The notes: generated from the letters alone by a model not told the origin. DNA of 64,000 nucleotides from Ehretia macrophylla (GCA_037974665.1 CM075775.1:68558945-68622944), one strand, 5' to 3'. Positions 46,248 to 57,127 are shown, numbered from the stretch's first letter. Numbers and translations are program-made.

Positions 46248-46264
46248 GGGTGCGATGATACCAG
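46248..46264 (+). pseudogene. 5S rRNA unit 47, 5' part (nt 1-17), split by copia element
   Basis: The first 17 nt of the gene (with C10G) end in ACCAG and are followed by the retrotransposon LTR. The gene continues at 51611. Transcription from this start would run into the LTR. Confidence 0.95.
46260..46264. repeat. Target-site duplication ACCAG (left) of copia element
   Basis: ACCAG (5S nt 13-17) before TGTTGATATATG; repeated at 51606-51610. Confidence 0.97.
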
Positions 46265-46511
46265 TGTTGATATATGTCAATATCCACCTCTTCATAATAA
46301 GTATCGTTAATTATATGGTAGCATAAATTATTGATTCCGACTTAAACGTCGATGAGGTCAAAAGAGATCGCGATGGCTACAAGAAAGAAGTTCGGGAATT
46401 TGGAATTACCTAAGATGACGTCGGGATGATGCAATGCTAAAGTTAGCCAATTTGACCAAAGGAAACTTCCTAGAAGTTGACTTGGATGCTAGCCACCCAT
46501 GTTGTCAATTG

Positions 46512-46542
46512 TAGCCACCCATGTGATAAATATGGGTGGCTA
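46512..46542 (+). repeat. Hairpin and direct repeat in copia LTR U3
   Basis: TAGCCACCCAT at 46512-46522 pairs perfectly (11 bp) with ATGGGTGGCTA at 46532-46542. A further direct copy of TAGCCACCCAT lies at 46490-46500. A second small stem, GGTTGG/CCAACC, follows close by. Similar short U3 repeats act as enhancers in some plant copia LTRs; function here is inferred. Confidence 0.8.
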
Positions 46543-46623
46543 ATACTTTGAACATGGTTGGTAAAGCCAACCAAGATTGAAATGTTTGATAGGAAAGTCT
46601 CCTATGGCGGGCTAGCTGAATTC

Positions 46624-46632
46624 TATAAATAG
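46624..46632 (+). promoter_or_regulatory. TATA box of copia 5' LTR
   Basis: TATAAATAG about 240 bp before the LTR end, so transcription should start near 46655. The same motif is at 51363-51371 in the 3' LTR. Confidence 0.82.
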
Positions 46633-46866
46633 GCATGCATTAGTTCATCATTTTCATCCACAACACAACTCCAAACACAATCCTAAGTTAGTCTTTCTTT
46701 CTTGTATTCTTCTTGTAAGTCCAGAAGCCATTGAAGCTCTAATCTTGCGAGTGCACGGTGGGACAATTATCTTGTAAGTGTTATATTGAATTGTTATAAC
46801 AAGTAGTGTTGTTTTTCTACTTGATTGTTGTTAAGACATTTCTGGGAAATTGGTTATATTCTTACA

Positions 46867-46879
46867 TGGTATCAAGAGC
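46867..46879 (+). other. Primer-binding site of copia element
   Basis: TGGTATCAAGAGC directly follows the 5' LTR. It matches the initiator tRNA-Met primer site (TGGTATCAGAGC) except for one extra A, a variant common in plant copia elements. Confidence 0.88.
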
Positions 46880-46925
46880 TTAAGGGTCTCTTAACAACAA
46901 TCTTGTCTAGTAAAGCTCAACAACT

Positions 46926-48842
46926 ATGACTACTCAAGGTGCTAGTTCTTCTTCTACCAGTTCTAGTTCTGGTTTAGTACCGACAATTCGTATCCATCCC
47001 CCTACCTTCACAGAAGGAAAGCTTGATGGCACGAACTATCTTTTGTGGAAGTTCAAAATCACTACAGTTCTGGACTCCTACGAACTCCTTGATACAGTGT
47101 TAAGCACAGATGCAGAACCAGTTGCAGTCCGTGCTGAAGATGACACAAAAAAGGTCACACCTCCAGATCCTCAGCTTGTCAAAGAATGGAGGAGACGAAA
47201 TGCTGATGCACTTTGTGCAATTGTAACAAGTGTTCAGGATTCTGTCCTTACTCTAATTCAACACACAACCAAGGCAACTGAAGCTTGGAACATACTGAGA
47301 AATCAGTATGAAACAAGGAACCAGACTCGCATTCAGAACTTGGAGAATCAGTTAGCTGTTGAGAGATTAAGTGAAGATGAAGCAGCTGAGTCATTTATCA
47401 GTAGGATGAAAAACCTACGTGATCAAATGGCTGCAGTTGGTATTGCCAAATCAACCGAGGAACTAGCTCGAAGGTGCATTAGAGTGTTGCCTCCAAAATT
47501 TGACGGACTTGTGACAGCACTCAATACACAAGTTCGCATTCCTCCTTTGACGTTTGAAGAATTCACTGCCATGTTGATGGAGGAGGAGATGAGGCTGAGG
47601 AGCAGAGAAAATCAACTTGACTCTGCCTTTACAGCCAAGACGAGGAGTAACCAAGAAGAAAAGAAGAAAGCAAAGAAGAAGACGTTCTCTGGATCGTGCT
47701 ACTACTGCAATAAGAAAGGTCATGCTGTCAAAGATTGCAGGAAACGAATCCATGACGAGAAGAACAGAACTTTAAAGCCAAATTGGAGAAATAAAGAATC
47801 TGCCAATACGGCTGAAACGGAAGTGCATCTGTTTACTGTAACAGATGTATCGGAGGAAACGTGTACTAGCGCACATGTACATCAAACAAGTGCATGGGTG
47901 TTAGACAGTGGAGCTTCCCGACACATGACCAGCAAGAAGGAGTTATATGACTCCATAAAACCTCTACAAGAACCAATGAATGTTATCGTCGGGAATAATG
48001 CTAGGTGTCCCATTGAGGGCACTGGAACCATCTCGCCCGTGTCTAAAGATGGAGGAAACAAGAAGCTGTCCAACGTACTCTTTGTACCCCATATCACCAG
48101 AAATTTGCTATCTGTAGCTGCTATTACAGATAATGATCTAGAAGTGCGGTTCAAGAAGACGGAAGCTTTGATTCTTGACAAGGATCAAAATATCGTAAGT
48201 AAAGGTATTCGCAAAAATAATCTTTACGAAATCAGCTCTCTTTCTGCTGTCGTGGATGCCAAAACAAGTCAACTTTGGCATGAAAGGTTTGGGCACATTT
48301 CCTATCCTGTGTTAAAGGAAATGCAAAAGAAGAAGATGGTGGCCGACTTGCCTTCAATTGAAGAAATTGAAGGACCATGTGAAGCTTGTATGCTGGGCAA
48401 GCAACATAGACAGTCATTTCCCAAAGAGAGTCATAACCGATCAAAGGCTCCTCTAGAGTTGGTACATGCTGACCTCTGCGGAAAAATGACTACGACGGCA
48501 TTGGGAGGATCTTCCTACTTTATGCTGTTAGTCGACGATTATAGTAGGAAGATGTGGGTGTACTTCCTTCGGGACAAGGCTGATGCTCTTGAAAAGTTTA
48601 AAGTGTGGCACAAACTTATGACAAATGAGAACATAACTCAGTTGAAAAAACTTCGTACCGATCGTGGGGGGGAATTCTGTTCTACAGAGTTCACCAACTA
48701 CTGCAACAAGCTTGGGATTAAGCGCCAATTGACTGCTCCATACACACCACAACAAAATGGAGTTGTGGAACGAAGAAATCGAACAATTGTAGAAATGGCT
48801 CGATGCATGTTGAAAGGTGCTGGCCTACCTAACACATTCTAG
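46926..48842 (+). CDS. Uninterrupted first part of the copia frame: Gag, protease, integrase core
   Basis: 638 codons from the ATG 59 bp after the LTR to the first stop. It keeps Gag, the CCHC knuckle, the DSGA protease site and all three integrase catalytic acids, but lacks the integrase C-terminal region, reverse transcriptase and RNase H. If transcribed it could still give Gag and an active protease; this is inference. It is the only frame in the window with clear protein homology from its start codon. Confidence 0.85.
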   Translation: MTTQGASSSSTSSSSGLVPTIRIHPPTFTEGKLDGTNYLLWKFKITTVLDSYELLDTVLSTDAEPVAVRAEDDTKKVTPPDPQLVKEWRRRNADALCAIVTSVQDSVLTLIQHTTKATEAWNILRNQYETRNQTRIQNLENQLAVERLSEDEAAESFISRMKNLRDQMAAVGIAKSTEELARRCIRVLPPKFDGLVTALNTQVRIPPLTFEEFTAMLMEEEMRLRSRENQLDSAFTAKTRSNQEEKKKAKKKTFSGSCYYCNKKGHAVKDCRKRIHDEKNRTLKPNWRNKESANTAETEVHLFTVTDVSEETCTSAHVHQTSAWVLDSGASRHMTSKKELYDSIKPLQEPMNVIVGNNARCPIEGTGTISPVSKDGGNKKLSNVLFVPHITRNLLSVAAITDNDLEVRFKKTEALILDKDQNIVSKGIRKNNLYEISSLSAVVDAKTSQLWHERFGHISYPVLKEMQKKKMVADLPSIEEIEGPCEACMLGKQHRQSFPKESHNRSKAPLELVHADLCGKMTTTALGGSSYFMLLVDDYSRKMWVYFLRDKADALEKFKVWHKLMTNENITQLKKLRTDRGGEFCSTEFTNYCNKLGIKRQLTAPYTPQQNGVVERRNRTIVEMARCMLKGAGLPNTF

Positions 48843-50975
48843 GCTGAAGCAGTCAACACAGCGGTATATATCCTCAATCGGTGCTCAACCAGGTCACTCA
48901 ACGATAAGACTCCTAATGAGGCTTATTATGGTATGAAACCTTCTGTGTCTCATTTAAGAAAATTTGGGTGTGAGTGTTTTGTACACATTCCAAATGAAAA
49001 TCGAAAGAAATTGGATGACAAGAGCAAGAAGGGCATTTTCTTGGGATATAGTGAAGAGTCTAAAGCATACAGAATCTATGATGTAGAGGCCAAGAAGGTG
49101 ATCATAAGCCGAGATGTGGTGTTTAATGAAAGACCACACTCGATGGAGGATAGCGGTCCTGCCATTTCGTCATCAACCGATGAAGTAATCCACCAAGTGC
49201 CTGAACAACGACCGTTGAACAATGAAGAAGTCTCTAATGATGAGGAGACTGAAGACCAACCTGTTGTACCCACAAGGAAGCCACAACCGAAGTGGTTCCA
49301 ACAGCTCTTTGATGGAAGAAATCCAGGAGTTACTGATGATAGTCCACATCCTGATGGACTCAAACGATCAAAGAGGATAGAGGAGCAGAACAGATCAGGA
49401 CAACAACTAGTAAACATGGCTTTGATGACCCAAATCATCAAGACGGTAAAAGAACCGGTAACTATGGAGGAAGCCATGTCAGATCCAAATTGGAGAGCAG
49501 CTATGCAAGCCGAGTATGATAGTATCATGAAAAATGATACTTGGGAGATCGTTGAAAAGCCACCGAACAGAAAAATTATCGGCACCAAATGGATCTGGAA
49601 AGTGAAGTACAAGGCAGATGGAAGTCTTGAAAAATACAAGGCACGCCTTGTAGGACAAGGATTTTTGCAAGTCTAAGGTTTCGATGTATATGAAACCTTT
49701 GCTCCAACAGCAAAAATGTCAACAATCAGGCTAGTTGTTGCAGCTGCCTCGCATTATGAATGGATTGTACATCAAATGGATGTCAAGTCAGCTTTTCTTA
49801 ATGGGCAACTCGAAGAAGAAGTCTACGTTGCACAACCCCCTGGCTTCCAAATACCAGGTGAAGAAGAAAAAGTCTGAAAATTGAAAAAGGCTTTATATGG
49901 GTTAAAGCAAGCACCACGAGCTTGGTACAAACGTATAGACTCTTTCTTCTTACAACATGGTTTATGTAGAAACAAATCAGAGGCCAACTTGTATGTTCTA
50001 AGTGAACAAGGAAAGAAGGTAATTGTAGTTCTATATGTGGATGATCTTGTAATCACTGGTGACCATGAAGATAATATTCAGAAGACGCAAGAATGGTTGA
50101 GCCAAGAATTTGAAATGACAAATCTTGGTCTTCTTCATTATTGCTTGGGAATCGAGGTATGGCAAAAACCTCATACTATCTTCATCTCGCAGCAATGATA
50201 TGTTCGTGAGCTTCTGACTACATTTGGTATGTCCGAATGCAAACCAGTTGTCACCCCGATGGAAGTGAATACAAAGTTATCAATTGACGATCCTTCAAAA
50301 CAAGTTGATAACAAGCTTTACAGAAGGTTGGTGGGAAGTTTAATCTTCCTTTGTAACACAAGACCTGATATTAGTTATGCTGTGGGAGTTCTCAGTCGGT
50401 TTTCAAATAAACCGAAACAAAGTCACTGGCAAGCAGGGATGCGGATCCTCAAATATCTCAAAGGCACGTTGGAGTATGGGATATCATACAAGTCTGGAGA
50501 TACTTTATCTGGGTACTGTGACTCAGACTGGGCTGGTGATATTGACTCAAGAAAATCTGTTACAGGTTACGTATTCATATTCGGTGGTGGAGTCATCTCA
50601 TGGGCTAGTAAGAAGCAACCCACCGTTGCACTTTCATCAACGGAGGCAGAATACAAGGCTTCTTGTGTAGCATCCTGTGAAGCTGTTTGGCTACGACGCA
50701 TCATGACTGATATTGGCATTCCAATAGAGGAAGCAACAATGTTGAAATGTGACAGTCAGAGTGGTATAGCAATGTCAAAGAATCCAGTATTTCATGCTAG
50801 AACAAAACACATAGAGATTCAGTATCACTATGTGAGGGAACTGATCGAGGAAGGTAAAATCTACATGGAGTACTGCCCTACAGAAGATAATTGTGCAGAT
50901 ATCTTCACTAAAGCGTTAGGGAGCATCCAATTGAGCAAGCATCTTCAAACATTGGGTGTTGGCCCAATAGCTTAG
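46926..50975 (+). pseudogene. Copia gag-pol polyprotein, four in-frame stops
   Basis: One continuous reading frame of 1,349 codons interrupted by stops at 48840 (TAG, codon 639), 49674 (TAA, 917), 49875 (TGA, 984) and 50196 (TGA, 1091), with no frameshift. Gag fills the first ~250 residues and ends in a CCHC zinc knuckle (C258, C261, H266, C271). The protease shows DSGA at 327-330. Integrase begins with a pre-integrase motif around LWHERFGH (450-457), and its core has D516, D579 and E615 (35 residues between the last two). Reverse transcriptase follows (~870-1120) with YVDD at 1037-1040. RNase H carries CDSDWAGD (D1199) and SSTEAEY (E1240). The stops fall at the integrase C-terminal part, in early reverse transcriptase (two) and after YVDD. 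Each is one transition away from the codon usual for the family. No functional Pol can be made without readthrough; mobility would need help in trans. Confidence 0.96.
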
Positions 50976-50994
50976 TCAACATGAGGTGAACATT

Positions 50995-51003
50995 GAGGGG
51001 GGG
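50995..51003 (+). other. Polypurine tract of copia element
   Basis: GAGGGGGGG abuts the 3' LTR start TGTTGATATATG, about 20 bp after the end of the frame. Confidence 0.9.
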
Positions 51004-51605
51004 TGTTGATATATGTCAATATCCACCTCTTCATAATAAGTATCGTTAATTATATGGTAGCATAAATTAATGATTCCGACTTAAACGTCGATGAGGTCAA
51101 AAGAGATCGCGATGGCTACAAGAAAGAAGTTCGGGAATTTGGAATTACCTAAGATGACGTCGGGATGATGCAATGCTAAAGTTAGCCAATTTGACCAAAG
51201 GAAACTTCCTAGAAGTTGACTTGGATGCTAGCCACCCATGTGGTCAATTGTAGCCACCCATGTGATAAATATGGGTGGCTAATACTTTGAACATGGTTGG
51301 TAAAGCCAACCAAGATTGAAATGTTTGATAGGAAAGTCTCCTATGGCGGGCTAGCTGAATTCTATAAATAGGAATGCATTAGTTCATCATTTTCATCCAC
51401 AACACAACTCCAAACACAATCCTAAGTTAGTCTTTCTTTCTTGTATTCTTCTTGTAAGTCCAGAAGCCATTGAAGCTCTAATCTTGCGAGTGCACGGTGG
51501 GACAATTATCTTGTAAGTGTTATATTGAATTGTTATAACGAGTAGTATTGTCTTTCTACTTGATTGTTGTTAAGACGTTTCTGGGAAATTCGTTATATTC
51601 TTACA
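51004..51605 (+). repeat. Copia element 3' LTR
   Basis: 602 bp. Eight substitutions and no indel against the 5' LTR; five of the eight cluster in the last ~70 bp. Confidence 0.97.
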
Positions 51606-51610
51606 ACCAG
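51606..51610. repeat. Target-site duplication ACCAG (right) of copia element
   Basis: Follows ...TTCTTACA and leads straight into CACTAATGCA of the split 5S gene. Confidence 0.97.
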
Positions 51611-51712
51611 CACTAATGCAACGGATCCCATCAGAACTCCGAAGTTAAGCGTGCTTGGGCGAGAGTGGTGCTAGGATGGGTGACCCCCTAGGAAGTCCTT
51701 ATGTTGCACCCC
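51611..51712 (+). pseudogene. 5S rRNA unit 47, 3' part (nt 18-119), split by copia element
   Basis: 102 nt, which with the 17 nt at 46248 add up to exactly 119. Changes: C28A, A74G, A77G, G97A, C107T, G108A. The internal boxes are present, but the natural start lies 5.3 kb upstream beyond the retrotransposon. Confidence 0.95.
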
Positions 51713-52270
51713 CTTTTCAATTTCTTTTGCCCTAGTTAGGGTTGCCAAGATACTTTATCCACCAAATCTCAATTATCGAATCCCACGGAACATTGGGCAA
51801 GACAACTTCGCTTCACGTAGAGGTCGGGCCAGCAAACCGAGGGCGTAGGGTTTGTGACGAGGTATCCATCGCTCCGGTGCCCATAACTTTTGATCCATAA
51901 GGAGTTACGCGGCGCACAGCATACCGTTGCAAAGCTTTATGAGAGCTCTACGACGGGGGTAGCCAGCATGCTGGCTGTGCCCCTTTTTGGAGCCCAAAAT
52001 CGAACGTTTTCATCAGTTTCAGGCCACTTTCGTTCTTTTGCTCTATTTTTCCGTCTCGGATTGTACGTCGTGAGCTGTTAAAAGGCCGACAACCTGACTC
52101 GTGGGACATCATAGGGCCCTACAACGTGTTGATATCACGTCTTGCGAGGATGCTGCGTTGTTGAAGCGGATGTGTTGTCGTTAAGCCCATTGGGCCTTCT
52201 GAATGAGCCATCTCTCTAGGCTGGAACTGTGAACCGTTAACACATATAGGAATTGTGCCCTCAACATGAC

Positions 52271-52388
52271 GGGTGTGATCATACTAGCACTAATGCATCG
52301 GATCCCAGCAGACCTCCGAAGTTAAACGTGCTTGGGCGAGAGTAGTACTAGGATGGGTGACCCCCTGGAAGTCCTCGTGTTGCACCCC
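52271..52388 (+). rRNA. 5S rRNA gene, unit 48 (1-nt deletion)
   Basis: 118 nt: one G is lost from GGG at nt 97-99 (C box). Also C6T, C15T, C28T, T38G, A43C, G56A. Probably inactive. Confidence 0.87.
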
Positions 52389-52946
52389 CTTTTCAATTTT
52401 TTTTGCCCTGGTTAGGATTGCCAGGATACGTTTTCCTCCAAATTTCTATTTCTGAATCCTAAGGAACATTGGGCAACATAACTTCGCTTCACGTAGAGGC
52501 TGGGCCCGTAAACCGAGGGCGTAGGGTTTGTGACCAGGTCTCCGTCGCTCCGGTGCCAATAACTTTTGATCCGTAGGTAGTTACGCAGCGCACAGCATAC
52601 CGTTGCAAAGCTTTCTGAGAGCTCTACGACGGGGGCAGCTAGCTTGCTCTTTGTACCCATTTTTGAAGCCCAAAATCGAATGTTTTCATCATTTTCAGGA
52701 CACTTTTCCTCGTTTGCCCTATTTTTTCGTCTCAGATCGTACGTCGTGAGCTGTTAAAAGGATGACAACCTGACTCGCGGTACATCAGAGGGCCCTACAA
52801 CGTGTCACTATCACGTCTTGCGAGGATGCTGCGTTATTAAAGTGGATGGGTTGTCGTTAAGCCCATTGGGTCTTTTGAATGGGCCATCTCTCTAGGCTGG
52901 CACTGTGAACCGTTAACACATATAGGAATTGTGCCCTCAATATGAC

Positions 52947-53065
52947 GGGTGCGATCACACCAGCACTAATGCACCGGATCCCATCAGAACTCTGAAGTTA
53001 AGCGTGCTAGGGCGACAGTAGTACTAGGATGGGTGACCCCCTGGGAAGTTCTCATGTTGCACACC
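52947..53065 (+). rRNA. 5S rRNA gene, unit 49
   Basis: 119 nt. Changes: T12C, C47T, T63A (A box), G70C, C104T, G108A, C117A. Confidence 0.92.
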
Positions 53066-53624
53066 CATTTCAATTTTTTTTGCCCTGGTTAGGGTTGCCA
53101 AGATACTTTATCAACCAAATCTCTATTACCGAATCCCACGGAACATTGGACAAGACAACTTCACTTCACGTAGAGGCCGTGCCCGCAAACCGAGGTTGTA
53201 GGGTTTGTGACCAAGTCTCCGTCACTCCGGTGCCCATAACTTTTGATCCGTAAGGAGTTACGTGGCGCACAACACACCGTTGCAAAGCTCTTTGAGAGGT
53301 CTACGACGGGGGCAACCAGCTTGCTCAATGTGCCCGTTTTTGGAGCCCAAAATTGAACATTTTCATCAGTTTCAACAGACTTTTCTTTTTTTTGCCTTGT
53401 TTTTCCGTCCCGTATCGTACGTCGTGAGCTGTTAAAAGGACAACAACCTGACTCGTGGTGTACCAGCGGGCCCTACAACGTGTCTATATCACATCTTGTG
53501 AGGATACTGCGTTGTTGAAGCGGATGGGTTGTCGTTAAGCCCATTGGGCCTTTTGAATGGGCCATCTCTCTAGGCTGGCACTGTGAACCGCTAACACATA
53601 TAGGAATTGTGCTATCATCATGAC

Positions 53625-53743
53625 GGGTGCGATCATACCAACACTAATGCAACGTATCCCATCAGAACTCCGAAGTTAAGCATTCTTGGGCGAGAGTAGT
53701 ACTAGGATGGTTGACCCCCTGGGAAGTCCTCGTGTTGCACCCC
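53625..53743 (+). rRNA. 5S rRNA gene, unit 50
   Basis: 119 nt. Changes: G17A, C28A, G31T, G58A and G60T (A box), G87T. Confidence 0.93.
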
Positions 53744-54301
53744 ATTTTCAATTTTTTTTGCCCCGGTTAGGATTGCCAAGATACTTTATCCTCCAAATCT
53801 CTATTACTGAATCCCATGGAACATTGGGCAAGACAACTTTGCTTCACGTAGAGGCCGGGCTCGCAAACCGAGGGCCTAGCGTTTGTGACCAGGTCTCCGT
53901 CGCTCCGGTGCCCATAACATTTGATCCGTAAGGAGTTACACGGCGCACAGCATACCGTTGCAAAGCTCTCTGAGAGATGTAAGACGACGGCAGCCAGCCT
54001 GCTCGTTGTGCCCCTTTTTGGAGCCCAAAATTGAACGTTTTCATTAGTTTCAGGACACTTTTCTTCTTTTGCCCTGTTTTTCCGTCCCGTATCGTACGTC
54101 GTGAGCTGTTAAAAGGACGACAACCTGACTCGCGGTACATCAGAGGGCCCTACAACGTGTCAATATCACGTCTTGCGAGGAGGCTGCGTTGTTGAAGCAG
54201 ATGGTTTGTCGTTAAGCCCATTGGGCCTTTTGAATGGGCCATCTCTCTAGGCTGGCACTGTGAACCGTTAACACATATAGGAATTGTGCCCTCATCATGA
54301 C

Positions 54302-54420
54302 GGGTGCGATCATACTAGCACTAATGCAACGGATTCCATCAGAACTCCGAAGTTAAGCGTGCTTGGGCGAGAGTAGTACTAGGATGGGTGACCCCCTGGG
54401 AAGTCCTCGTGTTGCACCCC
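54302..54420 (+). rRNA. 5S rRNA gene, unit 51
   Basis: 119 nt with three changes, C15T, C28A, C34T. All internal promoter boxes match the consensus, so it is another candidate for an active copy. Confidence 0.95.
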
Positions 54421-54977
54421 CTTTTCAATTTTTTGTGCCCGGGATAGGATTGCCAAGATACTTTATCCTCTAAATCTCTATTACCGAATCCCACGGAACA
54501 TTGGGCAAGACAACTTCCCTTCACGTAGATGCCGGGCCCGCAAACCAAGGGCTTAGGGTTTGTGACCAGGTCTCCGTCGCTCTGGTGCCCATAACTTTTG
54601 ATCTGTAAGGAGTTAGGCGGCGCACAGCATACCGTTGCAGAGCTCTCTGAGAGCTCTACGACGGGGGCAGCATCTAGCTCACTGTGCCCATTTTTGGAGC
54701 ACAAAATCAAACGTTTTCATCAGTTTAAGGCCACTTTTCTTCTTTTGCCTTGTTTTTCCGTCCCGGATCGTACCTCAGGAGCTGTCAAAAGGACGACAAC
54801 TTGACACACGGTACATCAGAGGGCCCTACAACGTGTCAATATCATGTCTTGCGAGGATGCTACGTTGTTGAAGTGGATGGGTTGTCGTTAAGCCAATTGG
54901 GCCTTTTGAATGGGCCATCTCTCTAGGTTGGCACTGTGAACCGTTAACACATATAGGAATTGTGCACTCAACATGAC

Positions 54978-55096
54978 GGGTGCGATCATACCAGCACTAA
55001 TGCACCGGATCCCATCAGAACTCCTAAGTTAAGCGTGCTTGGGCGAGAGTAGAACTAGGATGGGTGACCCACTGAGAAGTCCTCGTGTTGCACCCC
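54978..55096 (+). rRNA. 5S rRNA gene, unit 52
   Basis: 119 nt. Changes: G48T, T76A, C94A, G98A. Confidence 0.94.
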
Positions 55097-55654
55097 CTTT
55101 TCAATTTTTTTTGCCCTGGTTAGGGTTGCCAAGATACTTTATCCATCAAATCTCTATTATCGAATCCCACGGAACATTGGGCAAGACAACTTCGCTTCAC
55201 GTAGAGGCCGGGCCCGTAAACTGAGGGCGTTGGGTTTGTGATCAGGTCTTCGTCGCTCCGGTGCCCATAACTATTGATCCGTAAGGAGTTACGCAGCGCA
55301 CAGCATACTGTTACAAAGCTCTTTGAGAGCTCTACGACGGGGGCAGCCAGCTTGCTCGCTGTGCCTGTTTTTGGAGCTCAAAATCGAACATTTTCATCAG
55401 TTTCAGGATACTTTTCTTCTTTTGCCCAATTTTTCCGTCCCGGATCGTACATCGTGAGCTGTTAAAAGGACGACAACCTTACTCATGGTACATCAGAGGG
55501 CCCTACAACGTGTCGATATCACGTCTTGCGAGGATGCTGCGTTGTTGAAGTGGATGGGTTGTTGTTAAGCCCATTGGGCCTTTTGAATGGGCTATCTCTC
55601 TAGGTTGGCACTGTGAACCGTTAACAGATATAGGAATTGTGCCCTCAGCATGAC

Positions 55655-55773
55655 GGGTGCGATCATACCAGCACTAATGCACAGGATCCCATCAGAACTC
55701 GGAAGTTAAACGTGCTTGGGTGAGAGTAGTACTAGGATGGGTAACCCCCTGGGAAGACCTCGTGTTGCACCCC
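55655..55773 (+). rRNA. 5S rRNA gene, unit 53
   Basis: 119 nt. Changes: C29A, C47G, G56A, C67T, G89A, T103A. Confidence 0.93.
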
Positions 55774-56331
55774 CTTTTCAATTTTTTTTGCCCTGGTTAG
55801 GGTTGCCAAGATACTTTATCCACCAAATCACTATTACCGAATCCCACGGAACATTGGCCAAGACAACTTCGCTTCACGTAAAGGCCGGGCCCGCAAACCG
55901 AGGGCGTAGGGTTTGTGACCAGGTTTCCGTCGCTTCGGTGCCCATAACTTTTGATCCGTAAGAAGTTACGTGGCGCACAGCATACTGTTGCAAAGCTCTC
56001 TGAGAGATCTACGATGGGGGCAGCCAGCTTACTTGTAGTGCCCATTTTTGGAGCCCAAAATCGAACGTTTTCATCAGTTTCAAGGCACTTTTCCTCTTTT
56101 GCCCTGTTTTTTCGTCTCGGATAGTACGTTGTGAACTGTTAAAAGGACGACAACCTGACTCGCGGTACATCAGAGGGCCCTACAACGTGTCGATATCACG
56201 TCCTACGAGGATGCTGCGTTGTTGAAGCAGATGGGTTGTCGTTAAGCCCATTGGGCCTTTTGAATGGGCCATCTCTCTAGGCTGACACTGTGAACCGTTA
56301 ACACATATAGGAATTGTGCCCTCAACATGAC

Positions 56332-56450
56332 GGGTGCGATCATACCAGCACTAGTGCCCCGAATCCCATCAGAACTCCGAAGTTAAGCGTGCTTGGGCGA
56401 GAGTAGTACTAGGATGGGTGACCCCCTGGGAAGTCCTCGTGTTGTACCCC
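56332..56450 (+). rRNA. 5S rRNA gene, unit 54
   Basis: 119 nt. Changes: A23G, A27C, G31A, C114T. The internal promoter boxes are intact. Confidence 0.94.
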
Positions 56451-57008
56451 CTTTCCAATTTTTTTTGCCCTGGTTAGGGTTGCCAAGATACTTTATCTAC
56501 CAAATCTCTATCACCGAATCCCACGGAATATTGGGCAAGAAAACTTTGCTTCACGTAGAGGCCGGGCCCTCAAACCGAGGGCGTAGGGTTTGTGACCAGC
56601 TCTCTGTCGCTCCGGCGCCCATAACTTTTGATCCGTAAGGAGTTATGCGGCGCACAGCATACCGTTGCAAAGCTCTCTGAGAGCTCTACGACGGAGGCAG
56701 CCAGCTTGCTCACTGTGCCCATTTTGGGAGCCCAAAATCGAATGTTTTCATCAGTTTCAGGACACTTTTCTTCTTTTGCCCTGTTTTTCAGTCCCGAATC
56801 GTACGTCATGAGTTGTTAAAAGGACGACATCCTAACTCAAGGTACATCAAAGGGCCCTACAACGTGTCGATATCACGTCTTGTGAGGATGCTGCGTTGTT
56901 GAAGCGGATGGGTTGTCGTTAAGCCCATTGGACCTTTTGAATGGGACGTCTCTCTAGGCTAGCACTGTGAACCGTTAGTACGTATAGGAATTGTGCCCTC
57001 AACATGAC

Positions 57009-57127
57009 GGGTGCGATCATACCAGCACTAATGTACCAGATACCATAAGAACTCCAAAGTTAAGCGTGGTTGGGCGAGAGTAGTACTAGGATGGGTGACC
57101 CCTAGGGAAGTCCTCGGGTTGTACCCC
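57009..57127 (+). rRNA. 5S rRNA gene, unit 55 (diverged)
   Basis: 119 nt with ten changes: C26T, G30A, C34A, C39A, G48A, C61G, C95T, T96A, T109G, C114T. Confidence 0.9.

Larger units (their letters stand above)
23134..46264 (+). repeat. 5S rDNA tandem array, block B (units 13-46 and start of 47)
   Basis: Thirty-four complete units and 17 nt of a thirty-fifth, all on the + strand. Spacing is mostly 675-677 bp. Exceptions are 696 bp (after units 16 and 23, each with a 20-bp duplication) and 653-672 bp for several units between 35500 and 44896, which have small spacer deletions. Spacers to the right of ~39300 increasingly read GCGGTACATCAG where left ones read GCGGGACATCAG, so the array changes subfamily along its length. 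No protein gene is supported in the spacers. Confidence 0.95.
46265..46866 (+). repeat. Copia element 5' LTR
   Basis: 602 bp, TGTTGATATATG to ATATTCTTACA. It holds a TATA box (46624-46632) and repeated TAGCCACCCAT words that form a hairpin (46512-46542). It would promote the element RNA. Confidence 0.97.
46265..51605 (+). mobile_element. Ty1/copia LTR retrotransposon, complete but with broken polyprotein
   Basis: 5,341 bp with 602-bp LTRs at 46265-46866 and 51004-51605, TG...CA ends, a 5-bp target duplication ACCAG, a primer site beside the left LTR and a G-rich purine tract beside the right LTR. The single frame runs Gag, protease, integrase, reverse transcriptase, RNase H, the order that defines Ty1/copia. 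The size resembles the tobacco Tnt1/Tork group, but I cannot assign a lineage without a tree. The LTRs differ at 8 of 602 positions (1.3%), all substitutions, so the insertion is recent relative to the LARD at 8611. It lies inside the coding part of 5S unit 47, in the same orientation. Confidence 0.97.

Noticed and set aside
46265-46866. Copia LTR as a second solo LTR
   Set aside because: A PBS follows it, and a paired LTR plus matching target duplication lie 5.3 kb away, so it is part of a complete element.
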